A DNA stretch of 64,000 nt from Phycisphaerales bacterium (GTDB lineage: Bacteria > Planctomycetota > Phycisphaerae > Phycisphaerales > SM1A02): positions 1-64,000 of the forward strand of contig JAJDDB010000034.1 of NCBI GenBank assembly GCA_029260575.1, written 5' to 3'. The notes beneath the pieces are model-generated. The model did not search any database. It saw nothing but the letters and a program-made list of their open reading frames with translations, and was not told the origin of the DNA. A program made the translations under genes and the position numbers. Each line of letters begins with the position of its first letter. Within the stretch, counting starts at the first letter, position 1. Below are positions 7,123-16,049 of the stretch, one piece after another.

Positions 7123-9732
7123 TCAATTCTCGTCAGCCTCATCAGTGAGCCCACGAATTTGATCAACCTGCTGGCTGTTGAGCAGCGCCCGCAGTCGGCG
7201 TCGGGCCTTTTCACTGAGTTCATCACGTGAGAAGCGCAAGCGTTCCATTTCGTTGCGCAGCTCCTGCATCCGCTGCCAATCACCACCACGCCGACCTCGC
7301 TCGTTGGTGCTCGGCTCAGCAGGCGGCTGCTCAATCTGCACACGAACCATATCGAGATTGATCCCGTCATATTGCCCCCGGTAGTCGGCTGTGATATCGA
7401 GGATCTCGCTTCGCTGAGACGCGGTAAGGTTTGGCAATTCCAATGCCGCATCGAGTTGCTGCACTGCGGAGCTGCGGTCGTTGTATACAGATGGAAACGC
7501 TGCCAGGTAATACGCATCCCGAACATCACGGGACTGGTTCTCAGGAAGGGCTGTGCGCAGCTCATCAACCGTCTGACGATTCAGATCAATGACGCGCTGG
7601 GTGGTCTGACGGCGTCGTTCGCCGAACTGCTCGTTGACTTCCTGCATGCGCTGTCCGCCAATTCGGAATTGCCTGCGGGTATTTTCTTCATCGTCGCCGG
7701 ATTCAGCCTGCCTTTGCTCCATCATTTCAGCCATGGCCCGTTGTAGAGCTGCTGCAAAGACGAGTGATGTTTCGTACTGTTCGCGCAGTGCTGCAGTCAT
7801 TGCGTCGCTATACGTGTTGAGCAAACTCTCGACCACATCTTGATTCTCACCTTCGAATGTCAGGTCGCGCATCGCGCGCGTGAGATCGACACGCTCTTCC
7901 TGACCGCCGTTGTCCATGCGGAAGCGTCCGCCGCCGAAAAACATCGCGCCGGAGCCGGTCTCGCCACGGTTGTAGATATCACGCTGCCGCGACTGGCGAA
8001 TGCGTCGGAGGCGCGCCTGGGTAATGTCATCACCACTCAGGAGCAATTCGATATCGCCGAAGAACTTCTCATCCATTGCCTGGATTTCCGCCATGGCTTC
8101 GCGTCGCAGGGAAAAGATCTGATCGACATCTGCAGGACTTGGTCCATCGACATCGTTACCACCGCGTCGCCGAAAACTCCAGCTCTCGCGCGTTTTTTCT
8201 GCAAGCGGCTCAAGATATTGCGTCTGGATCATCTGGAACGAATCGCGATACTCAGCGTAGATCGAATCAACGATTGCCTGGATTTCGTCCTTTGTTTCCA
8301 GAGTTTCGAGGTAGAAACCCAGATCATTGCGCGTGATTGGTCCCGGAACGTACGAATCGGTGGCAGCGGAGAGGTCGACAGCGACTTCTGCGTCAAGATT
8401 CCCCCTGAATGTCACAACCGCTGGCCCACCGGAGCCCGTGCTGGTTGCGCCGACGATGACGAATTCGCCTGTTGCTTGTCCACCTTGTTCGTGCGCGCTT
8501 TCGGTAGCAATCGCCGCGATGTCTTCAGCACTCAACAGCGCATTGAGTTGTTCGAGCGTTTCATCTTCAAGTGCGGACAATCGGTCGCGTAGGCCATCGA
8601 GTTTCTCCCGGCCGGGATCACTTTCGTTGTTTGCTCTTCGGAAATTGAATCGTTGACCACCGCGCTGAGCCCGCTGTTCGTCGATTGCGTCCATCAATTG
8701 CGATGCAATCGTGCGATGCCTTGATTCAAAGTTCGTACGCAGTTGCTGAATTGCGCTGCGTGTTTCGTCAGTGAGTTCTGTCAGCTCGAGCGCTGCGTCG
8801 AACCGTCGATCGGCAGCACCGCTGTTGCGGAAGCCTGTTGAATAGGCTCTGCGATAAAAATTGCGCTGCAGTGTTCGTCGGCCGGCATCGGTCATCAACG
8901 GCGTCATGTTTTCAAACGTGTTTCGATTGAGCGTGCTGACTTTCACGGCAACTTCACTGACTTCGACATTTGCTTGTTCCCATGCTGTGCGGAACGCGGT
9001 AAACATCGCGCGCATCTGCTCGGGATCGCTTTGGTCAACAGTGCCCACCGATTCCTGCACAGCCTTGGAAATGCGTTCGAACATTCCTGATGTCGCGCCA
9101 TGCAATGCCTGAAGATTGTTCGTGAGCTGGGTTTCATAGCGTCGCAGTGGAACATCGATTGCCTGGGCATCTGCTGCGGGCAGCTCGAGTTCATTGATCA
9201 TTGCAAACAGATCAACGCGCACTGAAGGGTTCATGGCCGTCACAAATCGCGTCGCATCCGTGGAGTAGCGCTGGCGTTTGCGGACCATGCGGATTCGTGG
9301 CAACTCCGTAAGCTGCTCGTCGCTGAGCACGGTCTGAATCTGGTTGAACAACTGCGCATCCATAGACTCGATTCGACCAGTCAACCGTTTATGATCGCGT
9401 GTGGTCTTGGAGATGTCAGTGCCACCATCAGGGTTCATCAGGCTCTGACGCAGGTTGCGCGTATCTTCGAGAAAATCGCCGACTTCGTTCTCGCGAAATG
9501 TGGCAAACTGCTCGAGATATTGCGTGTGCATGGGATCAATGGCTTGGCGCTGCTGGGCACTGAGATTGAGCAGTGCCGCGTACAGATCCAGATCGGACGT
9601 TGCGATGGGGTCAGGCAGGATGCCGGAGGTGCCCTGCGCCTGGGTCTTCGCAGCAGGCAGCAATACCGCCAGAGCCAATATGCATATGCCAAGCAGTTGG
9701 CGAAATGCGAACGTACATCGGGAAAAAGGCAT
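7123..9732 (-). CDS. Giant exported helical protein with duplicated LTxxQ-like modules, copy 2
   Basis: 869 aa. The ATG at 9732 follows GGAG by 9 bp; the open frame to 9966 has no signal for initiation. A signal peptide ends near A-K-T-Q-A-Q. It is homologous along its length to the downstream gene: L-P-D-P-I-A-T-S-D-L-D-L-Y-A-A-L-L-N-L-S matches L-P-Q-P-I-T-T-G-E-L-V-R-Y-M-Q-Q-L-D-L-S, and both have an I-R-M/V-x-x-x-R element after an L-S-D-E-Q / L-T-E-D-Q motif. An internal repeat restarts at I-T-R-N-D-L-G-F-Y-L-E-T-L-E-T-K. The last residues (L-N-S-Q-Q-V-D-Q-I-R-G-L) match the other copy's end (L-S-E-Q-Q-I-E-A-I-G-G-L). The two genes are 156 bp apart on one strand and look like a tandem duplication that has since diverged. 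Confidence 0.75.
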   Translation of the reverse strand: MPFSRCTFAFRQLLGICILALAVLLPAAKTQAQGTSGILPDPIATSDLDLYAALLNLSAQQRQAIDPMHTQYLEQFATFRENEVGDFLEDTRNLRQSLMNPDGGTDISKTTRDHKRLTGRIESMDAQLFNQIQTVLSDEQLTELPRIRMVRKRQRYSTDATRFVTAMNPSVRVDLFAMINELELPAADAQAIDVPLRRYETQLTNNLQALHGATSGMFERISKAVQESVGTVDQSDPEQMRAMFTAFRTAWEQANVEVSEVAVKVSTLNRNTFENMTPLMTDAGRRTLQRNFYRRAYSTGFRNSGAADRRFDAALELTELTDETRSAIQQLRTNFESRHRTIASQLMDAIDEQRAQRGGQRFNFRRANNESDPGREKLDGLRDRLSALEDETLEQLNALLSAEDIAAIATESAHEQGGQATGEFVIVGATSTGSGGPAVVTFRGNLDAEVAVDLSAATDSYVPGPITRNDLGFYLETLETKDEIQAIVDSIYAEYRDSFQMIQTQYLEPLAEKTRESWSFRRRGGNDVDGPSPADVDQIFSLRREAMAEIQAMDEKFFGDIELLLSGDDITQARLRRIRQSRQRDIYNRGETGSGAMFFGGGRFRMDNGGQEERVDLTRAMRDLTFEGENQDVVESLLNTYSDAMTAALREQYETSLVFAAALQRAMAEMMEQRQAESGDDEENTRRQFRIGGQRMQEVNEQFGERRRQTTQRVIDLNRQTVDELRTALPENQSRDVRDAYYLAAFPSVYNDRSSAVQQLDAALELPNLTASQRSEILDITADYRGQYDGINLDMVRVQIEQPPAEPSTNERGRRGGDWQRMQELRNEMERLRFSRDELSEKARRRLRALLNSQQVDQIRGLTDEADEN

Positions 9733-9889
9733 AAATCGTCGCTCCAGAGACAGTGGTTCGATTGCTATTGGTGGATGACTCGCTCTTGGGGACAGTGAAT
9801 CAACCGTTTTCGGGTCGGATTGAGATAAGCCCGCCAGTGTACAGATGCGCCCGCTCAGACATTCTTCCATGATCAGTCGCGACCGACTG

Positions 9890-11011
9890 TTACGTCCCCA
9901 CGTACCGTGCATAGATAGTACGGGCGAAGTCGGGTTCGGTTGTACCTTTGATGATCGCTCTGCCATCGGAGAAGAGCGTCAATTCCAGAGCCGCACCGTT
10001 TTCACCGGTTTCAGTGGCAAACTGCCCTCGAAGCAGAAACGGGGTGACGGTGAAATTCCCGTGGGCATGAAGCCGCCCAGCCACCGCGTTGAGATCCATC
10101 GAGCCGTTGGCGGTGGCAGGTGTGATCTGCACAGCATCCCGGCCGCACAGCGAGACCGCTCTGCTGGCAGCATCGCCATGGAGATGTTCAAACATTGCAC
10201 GCGCGCAGCATGGGCAATCTTCCAGCGGAGCTGGCGCGAGCTCAAACTGTCGAAGCTGGTTGGACCAGAAATCTATGGACAACATTCTTCGGTCGATGCG
10301 GTCGAGGTTCCCGGTCAGCAGTTTGATCGCCGCTGCGGATTGATAGGCAGCAATGGTTGTGACGACCGGTCCCAGCACGCCGATGGTGTCGCAGGTGGGG
10401 CTGGTTCCAGGCGGCGGCGCATCGGGAAAGATGCAGCGCAGACATGGCGTTGCCTGTTTGGCGGACCATTCAAGCCGGGGTGAAGCCTGTTGTGATCGAG
10501 CGCGCGGATGCGGGAGAATCGACATCGACATGCCGGTCGTGCCGACTGCACCGCCGTAGATGTACCCAATGCCGCGCGAGACAGCAATGTCGTTGAGCAA
10601 ATACCGTGTTTCGAAGTTGTCAAGTCCGTCGAGTATGACATCGACGCCATCGATATAGCGCGCACAAGTGCGGGCGCTGAAATCATCTACGTGGGCGTTG
10701 ACGGTGATCGTGCTGTTGATCGCAGCAAGCTTTCTGCGGGCAGCTTCAGCTTTGGGAATTGCGCTGCGTACGTCTTCTTCATCAAAGAGAATCTGGCGCT
10801 GCAGGTTGGTGACTTCAACGAGATCGCGATCGACAATGGTGATCGTTCCGACGCCGGCCCGTGTGAGTGTGTCAGCGATCGCTGACCCGAGTGCGCCGCA
10901 ACCGACAATTAGCGCATGTGCTTCACGCAGGCGTTGTTGGCCAGCCTCGCCGATATCCGGCAGGAGCATCTGGCGGTGATAGCGGTGCAGGTTGTTGTCG
11001 GGTTCGGTCAT
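9890..11011 (-). CDS. ThiF/MoeB/HesA-family E1-like adenylyltransferase
   Basis: 373 aa from the ATG at 11011; an earlier ATG at 11059 would overlap the upstream gene by 28 bp. Enzymes of this family adenylate the C-terminal Gly-Gly of a small sulfur carrier protein (ThiS or MoaD). Visible: R-Y-x-R-Q at the N-terminus, nucleotide loop V-G-C-G-A-L-G (36-42), Asp61 and the N-L-Q-R-Q segment (69-73), D-G-L-D-N-F (128-133), zinc ligands C190-x-x-C193 and C266-x-x-C269, and a Cys in T-C-D-T-I-G-V-L-G-P (207). A C-terminal ~95-residue domain is not rhodanese. No ThiS, MoaD or other thiamin or molybdopterin gene is adjacent, so the partner cannot be named. The thiC gene 20 kb away is unlinked. Confidence 0.85.
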   Translation of the reverse strand: MTEPDNNLHRYHRQMLLPDIGEAGQQRLREAHALIVGCGALGSAIADTLTRAGVGTITIVDRDLVEVTNLQRQILFDEEDVRSAIPKAEAARRKLAAINSTITVNAHVDDFSARTCARYIDGVDVILDGLDNFETRYLLNDIAVSRGIGYIYGGAVGTTGMSMSILPHPRARSQQASPRLEWSAKQATPCLRCIFPDAPPPGTSPTCDTIGVLGPVVTTIAAYQSAAAIKLLTGNLDRIDRRMLSIDFWSNQLRQFELAPAPLEDCPCCARAMFEHLHGDAASRAVSLCGRDAVQITPATANGSMDLNAVAGRLHAHGNFTVTPFLLRGQFATETGENGAALELTLFSDGRAIIKGTTEPDFARTIYARYVGT

Positions 11012-11031
11012 GGGCGTAGGTCTGCTGACGG

Positions 11032-11943
11032 CTACTTTCCGTCCATTTTGCGGAGCCATCTTCGGACTTCGAAATCATAGAGGCCGGTGTCCGCAAAGTT
11101 GACTTCCAGACGATTTTCGACGATTCGGGCGGAGCGCACATACACGCGCGAAGTGCCGATGATACGGCCGGCTGCGCGCGTGACGATTCTTCGATCATCA
11201 TCCGTGAATTCGCGGTTCCGCGCCACTTCCATGAACCTGCGTTCTGTTTCAGCGCCGTGACTTCCCAGTTCCCAACCAGCCGTGACCAGCGCATCGCATC
11301 GCTCCAGCGCAAGAAGAATCCGCATCGGCAGGTTGTCTTCGAATTGTTCTTCGAGCCACAGGCGAAGTTCCAGAGCAGGGGTGTTCAATGCTCTGCGTTT
11401 TGAAACGTACTCGCCCATTTCTTCGAGCGTTTGTGTAATCGTTTCTTGATCCGCTTCGCTGAGTTCGCCTGCTTCGAGCGCGCGGTTCATCATGCGAATC
11501 AGTTCGTCATCAGCCCGGGGATTGACCGCCAGGCCAGGCAATTCGTCCAGTAGTTTCTGCACCTGATTGGGCCGAAGTTCAGGAATCGCGGGGCTGAAAC
11601 TTGTCAATTGCCAACGGATGTATGCATCAACAAGTGGCTCGCGATGCTGGCGCGTTGTGAGACACAGCGCAAGTTGCGCTTCGGGCAGTTCATACGGAAA
11701 TTCACTGGCAATGCTTGGGTGTGCCCGCGGCAACGATCCACCATCGACAAGCTGCTGTCCTTCCAAAGTTAGTTGCGTGATCAGCTTACCCAACACCGCA
11801 GCAGGAGACAGCGGCGCATTGTTGCTGCTGGGTTGCGACGCGGGTTGCGTATTCTGAGCTGCAGCCGATCCAGCAAGCAGCACCACACAAGAAACTGCAG
11901 CGTGAACTGCGCACAAACCAAAATGAAATCGCCAGTGCATCAT
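11032..11943 (-). CDS. Exported protein of unknown function, paralogue of the gene at 12008-12904
   Basis: 303 aa with a clear signal peptide (residues ~8-29, ending G-S-A-A-A-Q) followed by a Q/S/N/P linker. I do not recognise the domain. The mature part is helical and aligns with the upstream neighbour around H-R-E-P-L-V-D-A-Y-I-R-W-Q-L-T-S-F versus H-R-D-P-F-I-D-A-Y-T-R-W-Q-L-L-S-F, and again around R-x-W-L-E-E-Q / R-T-W-I-S-E-Q, so the two arose by duplication. The stop lies 21 bp before the E1-like gene start. Probably periplasmic. Nothing in the sequence suggests catalysis. Confidence 0.7.
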   Translation of the reverse strand: MMHWRFHFGLCAVHAAVSCVVLLAGSAAAQNTQPASQPSSNNAPLSPAAVLGKLITQLTLEGQQLVDGGSLPRAHPSIASEFPYELPEAQLALCLTTRQHREPLVDAYIRWQLTSFSPAIPELRPNQVQKLLDELPGLAVNPRADDELIRMMNRALEAGELSEADQETITQTLEEMGEYVSKRRALNTPALELRLWLEEQFEDNLPMRILLALERCDALVTAGWELGSHGAETERRFMEVARNREFTDDDRRIVTRAAGRIIGTSRVYVRSARIVENRLEVNFADTGLYDFEVRRWLRKMDGK

Positions 11944-12007
11944 CTAACTTTGCTATCGAACGCCTTCCAGGAATGTTTGGTTGTTTGGCTTTTTCCGATG
12001 TTTGGCT

Positions 12008-12904
12008 TTACTCAAGGACGCGATCAAAGAGGCGGTTCCGCCACTTTTCGACATCGCCTGTTGTGACCTGCGCGGTGGAGAATCTTGCATCAAGGCTTCC
12101 GTCAGCTTTGATCGCAAATTGACTGATGTATTGGCGTTTGTGGCCGGCCAGGTCTTCAGCAATGAGCGCGACAACTTTGCGATCGCGTTCGGTGAAACTT
12201 TCATCTGCAATTGAATCAGCAAAATTGCGGCTGATCCGGCTTTTGATGGATCGTGTCGGCCAGCCGGCATTGATCGTGGCCATACATTGTTCAAGCAGCC
12301 AGAGGCGCGGCAGCAGGCCGGTTTCGCCCAACTGTTCGCTGATCCACGTACGGAACTGTTCCGCTGGATGGTTGAGATGTCGGGCAATGTCTTCAGCCAG
12401 TTTCAGTTCGAGTTCAAGTTCCTGAAGTCGATTGCGATCTGATTCACGCAGCGGTCCCTCGGTCTCAGCACGGATGAACAGTTCAAGCGTGGTTCTATTG
12501 GCCCACGGGTTTTCCCGTAGCGCAGGCGTCTGCCGCATCACCGTAAGAAACTGCTGCGTGGTCAATTCAGGAAGCACCGGGTCAAAGCTCAGAAGCTGCC
12601 AGCGGGTGTATGCATCGATGAATGGATCGCGGTGTGTGCGCATGAGCACGATGATGCCAAGGGCTTCGGGATTGACCTGCTGGCCAAAGCGCGTTGCAAA
12701 ATCCGGTTCTGCGGTTGCGATCTTCTGATCAGCGAGTACCTGTCGCGCTTCGGTTTGAACCTGTTCGATCAGTTGTTCGAGGATGTTGCGCTCAGCCGGC
12801 GTGACATCCAGCCGCGGCAGATCGCCGGCATCGAAAGCGCTTGCGCGCGATGACAACATTGCTGCCAGCACAATCGCGATGGACCAATCGAAGCGCATGA
12901 ACAC
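12008..12904 (-). CDS. Exported protein of unknown function, paralogue of the gene at 11032-11943
   Basis: 298 aa. Signal peptide at residues 1-23 (W-S-I-A-I-V-L-A-A-M-L-S-S-R-A-S-A). The start may be the third codon (Met3). The mature protein shares the D-A-Y-x-R-W-Q-L core and overall length with the gene just downstream. It is the first gene behind rpsG (63 bp apart, same strand), in the place where fusA and tuf are found in a classical str operon. No domain recognised. Confidence 0.7.
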   Translation of the reverse strand: MFMRFDWSIAIVLAAMLSSRASAFDAGDLPRLDVTPAERNILEQLIEQVQTEARQVLADQKIATAEPDFATRFGQQVNPEALGIIVLMRTHRDPFIDAYTRWQLLSFDPVLPELTTQQFLTVMRQTPALRENPWANRTTLELFIRAETEGPLRESDRNRLQELELELKLAEDIARHLNHPAEQFRTWISEQLGETGLLPRLWLLEQCMATINAGWPTRSIKSRISRNFADSIADESFTERDRKVVALIAEDLAGHKRQYISQFAIKADGSLDARFSTAQVTTGDVEKWRNRLFDRVLE

Positions 12905-12967
12905 ATCATACGACGATGAAGCAGATCTCTTTACATCAATTTCTATGGTGCCGGAAGCAGCTTTGTA

Positions 12968-13462
12968 TTACCACGCAAAGTGGGCAAAGGCCTTGTTTGC
13001 CTCTGCCATGCGGTGCGTGTTCTCGCGAGTGCCCATGGCCTTGCCTTCGCCACGGGCTGCGTCGTACAGCTCCTTGGCAAGACGCTGAGACATCGGCTTA
13101 CCGCGTTCTGCCCGGGAAGCCTGGATAATCCAGCGGAACGCAAGGCTCTGCCTGCGACGCTGATTCACCTGCATAGGTACCTGATAGTTGGCACCGCCAA
13201 CGCGCTTGGAGCGGACTTCAACAGTCGGCCGTACGTTGTCAATAGCCATGCGGAACAACTCGATCGAGCTCTTGGGCGCTTCGGGGTTGTTCTCTTTCTT
13301 GAGGCGGGTTTCGATCGTATCGAGCGCATCGTAAACCACGCGCAACGCGCGCGATTTTTTGCCATCCTGCATGACGCAGTTGATAAATTTCGCCAGAACC
13401 TTGTCGCCGAAGCGCGGGTCAGGGCGGAGTTGCTGTTCAGATTTTGTGATTCGTCCTGCCAT
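12968..13462 (-). CDS. rpsG: 30S ribosomal protein S7
   Basis: 164 aa, slightly longer than the typical ~156 because of an insertion in the region K-K-E-N-N-P-E-A-P-K-S. Characteristic segments: D-P-R-F-G-D-K-V-L-A-K-F-I-N at the N-terminus, D-N-V-R-P-T-V-E-V-R-S-K-R-V-G-G-A-N-Y-Q-V-P, and R-W-I-I-Q-A-S-R then A-L/A-R-G-E-G-K-A-M-G-T-R-E-N-T-H-R-M-A-E-A-N-K-A-F-A-H-F. It binds the 3' major domain of 16S rRNA and nucleates the head of the small subunit. AGGAG lies 7 bp before the ATG. It follows rpsL with a 136 bp gap. Confidence 0.97.
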   Translation of the reverse strand: MAGRITKSEQQLRPDPRFGDKVLAKFINCVMQDGKKSRALRVVYDALDTIETRLKKENNPEAPKSSIELFRMAIDNVRPTVEVRSKRVGGANYQVPMQVNQRRRQSLAFRWIIQASRAERGKPMSQRLAKELYDAARGEGKAMGTRENTHRMAEANKAFAHFAW

Positions 13463-13598
13463 TGTAGATCTCCTGGCTCATCTGTCCGGGATGTTTGCCG
13501 GACGTTTTGTTCACCGCAGCGGTTCTTGGCAGTGCGCTGTGATTACTTGCCGTTGTGCAATGTATCGAGTGCTGCGGGGCAGCAATCGGAAGAGTGGC

Positions 13599-13970
13599 TT
13601 ACTTGCCCTTCTTTGTTCCGTACTTGGATCGGCCCTTGTTTCGGCCATCAACGCCGAGCGTATCAAGATTGCCTCGGACGACGTGATATCGAACGCCGGG
13701 CAGGTCGCGAACTCTGCCGCCGCGCACAAGCACGATGGAGTGTTCCTGAAGGTTGTGACCTTCGCCGCCGATGTACGCTGTGATTTCCTTGCCGTTGGAC
13801 AGGCGCACACGAGCGACTTTCCGCAGCGCGGAGTTGGGCTTTTTAGGTGTGACGGTTCGCACCTGCAGGCAGACGCCGCGCTTCTGCGGACATGCTTCGA
13901 GGTCGCGAACCTTACTCTTGGCTTTGGGTGATCGCCTCGGCCGGCGAACAAGCTGATTAATCGTGGGCAT
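13599..13970 (-). CDS. rpsL: 30S ribosomal protein S12
   Basis: 123 aa from the ATG at 13970 (M-P-T-I-N-Q-L-V-R), the standard start. The open frame to 14126 upstream is not conserved protein. Family motifs: [48 protein letters not shown]. The lysine positions where streptomycin-resistance changes arise read K-P-N (wild-type Lys43 region) and G-G-R-V-R-D (Arg at the second site, Lys88 in E. coli). It shapes the decoding centre. Classic rpsL-rpsG order is kept, but neither rpoBC nor fusA/tuf is next to the pair. Confidence 0.97.
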   Translation of the reverse strand: MPTINQLVRRPRRSPKAKSKVRDLEACPQKRGVCLQVRTVTPKKPNSALRKVARVRLSNGKEITAYIGGEGHNLQEHSIVLVRGGRVRDLPGVRYHVVRGNLDTLGVDGRNKGRSKYGTKKGK

Positions 13971-14126
13971 AGCGTGCCTGTTTCCCTGATATCGTCTTGG
14001 GATTGTCTGCAAAGACCCCGTACTGGTCCCACCATCGGGGGAACCGAGGAGTGTACCGAGGGCGGGCACGGGGTTCAAGCGGAGGGTATTCTCAAGAGAG
14101 TCCAAACAGCCCGAGAGTCTTCGCAT

Positions 14127-14834
14127 CTACCAAATCAGCCGCGGGCCGTCGCGGGTGGTCTGCCACTGCTTGCCATCAAAGGTTGCGGTGACGCGCTGGC
14201 GGCTGGAGCCGGTGTGGGCGGTGGCATCGCTGACATTGGCAGTCACAGTTGCAGCCGCATCATCACGCTCGAGAATCTCGAAGCTGAGCCGGGTGGCCAG
14301 TTCGCGCGTGCCGGGGAAGAATTCCGCCTGCCCCGGAGCTGGAGATTCAACAGTCGTCCAGGCTATGGGTCGATCAAGGCTTGCAAGTTCCGCCAGGACC
14401 CGCAGATAGAACTCGTGAGCCTCGACGGCAAGAGCGGGCAGATCTTCGGCCAGAGCCGGTTGCAGCAGCATATGACGGGTGTTGTCAGCCACGATACTGG
14501 TAAGTGCTTCGCGATACAGCGCTGCGTGCAAGGCTATTTCGCGGTTTGTCCAGATGTCTTCAATCGGCGGCAGCGTGGCAACCGCACGGACGGCTTTTGC
14601 AGCAGTATTGATATCCGGCGGAATGAAACGCGGCTCAGCAACCCTGCCGTGCGGGATCGGTGGCGGGGCAGGATCGGCACTCGCGAGCTGAACAGGCGGA
14701 TCGTTCGTCGTCTTGGGTGGGACTTCGCAGGCGGATAAGAGTGTGCATGCACTCGCAAGAACAAGTGCCAGAAGCGACGATACCGATGATGTGAGATCGG
14801 GCAGACTGCCCGACTTGACGGCTTGGAACATCAT
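14127..14834 (-). CDS. Putative lipoprotein of unknown function
   Basis: 235 aa. A hydrophobic stretch (L-L-A-L-V-L-A-S-A-C-T-L-L-S-A-C) ends in a good lipobox, L-S-A-C, so lipid attachment at Cys36 is likely; a nearer Cys is the alternative. A proline-rich linker follows, then a globular ~170-residue domain I do not recognise. The start codon overlaps the stop of the upstream gene as ATGA, which indicates translational coupling and joint function with it. It is the last gene before the rpsL promoter region. Confidence 0.65.
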   Translation of the reverse strand: MMFQAVKSGSLPDLTSSVSSLLALVLASACTLLSACEVPPKTTNDPPVQLASADPAPPPIPHGRVAEPRFIPPDINTAAKAVRAVATLPPIEDIWTNREIALHAALYREALTSIVADNTRHMLLQPALAEDLPALAVEAHEFYLRVLAELASLDRPIAWTTVESPAPGQAEFFPGTRELATRLSFEILERDDAAATVTANVSDATAHTGSSRQRVTATFDGKQWQTTRDGPRLIW

Positions 14835-15976
14835 TCGTTTATCTCACTGGACTCCGGCCAGGGTTCATCTGCAACGAGAATCGCACTGACGCGCCAATAG
14901 CCGAGTTCACCGTTTTCATCTTCCGGCCGAATGTCGAGCACGGACAATTCGATCGTATGCTCGCCCGGCGTCAACTCAGGCACAGGAATCATGTGTGTCT
15001 GCACGACCATCCCCGGATGCCAGCCGGCCCGATCAAGGTCGCTGGACCATAACGATCTGCCCTCAATGGTGATGCGCCCGCTGGTGGGGTTGACGTTACG
15101 CAGATCGCCGCCGTTTTCAGTCCACGGCCGAAACATCGCCACAGCCTTGCCATCGATTCGCAGGACATTCGTTCGGGCGGTGAATTCATCGCCATCGGCA
15201 CCGTCGGTTGCGTGGCCGGTCGAAAGAATGCGAATCCTCGGCGTTGCCAGCCCGTGTGGCACCGTGACAGTCGTGCGGAGCGTGGTGTCCGCTGCCTCCA
15301 CAGATTGATCGTTGAAGAGGTGTTGGGCAAAGACCGGCCGCCTGGGGCCTGCTTCGCTGCCGATATATTGCAATGTCAGACTGACCCGCCACCCGGGATC
15401 GAGCCATGTGCTGAGATACAGCCGAATAGTCTGCGTATCGGCCAGCAATGGGGCAAGCGTCGTCAGATCCTGTTCATAGGTCGCTGCCCCGCCAAACCCA
15501 GTAATGAAGCGAACAAGCTCGATCTCGTCGTCTTCGGGGCTGGGTAGGTCGCTATCGTCCTCGATCGTGTTGGGGTCGATAGATTTGGGCATGAGGTCAG
15601 CGCCGGGTTTGACGAGACTGATCGAACCCATCCGTGTCCATGGATCGCCCGGCCGGAGCTTGCCGTTTCGTTCATTCAGAATCGGCTCGACAGTGATATG
15701 CGCGATGATCCTACGGGCGTTGCGCAAGTTCTTCGGTTGGGCGGGCAGATCAATGGTTCGCTGCACCACTTGACCGTTGCGAAGTACGACGTGATTGTCG
15801 ACAGCCTGGGGATTGACGAGATCAGCATCGAATGAAATCTCGACCTGATCGAAGACTACTATGCCATGAACATCAGGCCGAGCTGCGCCCACAGCAGAAC
15901 TGCTGACCACAGCAAGTACAGACATGACCAGCATCCAGATGCGAACAAATGGAATGTGTGGCATCGCGCCGCGCAT
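14831..15976 (-). CDS. Exported protein of unknown function
   Basis: 381 aa from the ATG at 15976, which has AAGGAG 6 bp ahead; the open frame to 16066 lacks such a site. Signal peptide at residues ~10-31 (W-M-L-V-M-S-V-L-A-V-V-S-S-S-A-V-G-A). The body is rich in beta-strand patterns with V-V-x-x-x-D-Q-V-E-I-S-F-D-A-D-L and a late W-x-P-G-M-V-V-Q-T-H-M-I-P-V-P-E-L-T-P-G-E-H-T segment, which reads like a carbohydrate-binding or adhesion fold; this is only a guess. Coupled to the downstream lipoprotein by an ATGA overlap. Confidence 0.65.
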   Translation of the reverse strand: MRGAMPHIPFVRIWMLVMSVLAVVSSSAVGAARPDVHGIVVFDQVEISFDADLVNPQAVDNHVVLRNGQVVQRTIDLPAQPKNLRNARRIIAHITVEPILNERNGKLRPGDPWTRMGSISLVKPGADLMPKSIDPNTIEDDSDLPSPEDDEIELVRFITGFGGAATYEQDLTTLAPLLADTQTIRLYLSTWLDPGWRVSLTLQYIGSEAGPRRPVFAQHLFNDQSVEAADTTLRTTVTVPHGLATPRIRILSTGHATDGADGDEFTARTNVLRIDGKAVAMFRPWTENGGDLRNVNPTSGRITIEGRSLWSSDLDRAGWHPGMVVQTHMIPVPELTPGEHTIELSVLDIRPEDENGELGYWRVSAILVADEPWPESSEINE

Positions 15977-16049
15977 GCGATTCTCCTTCACACTGAGACA
16001 CAGCCCAGAGCGTGATTCATCCGGAATCGGTCGATCTGTTGGCGGTTGA

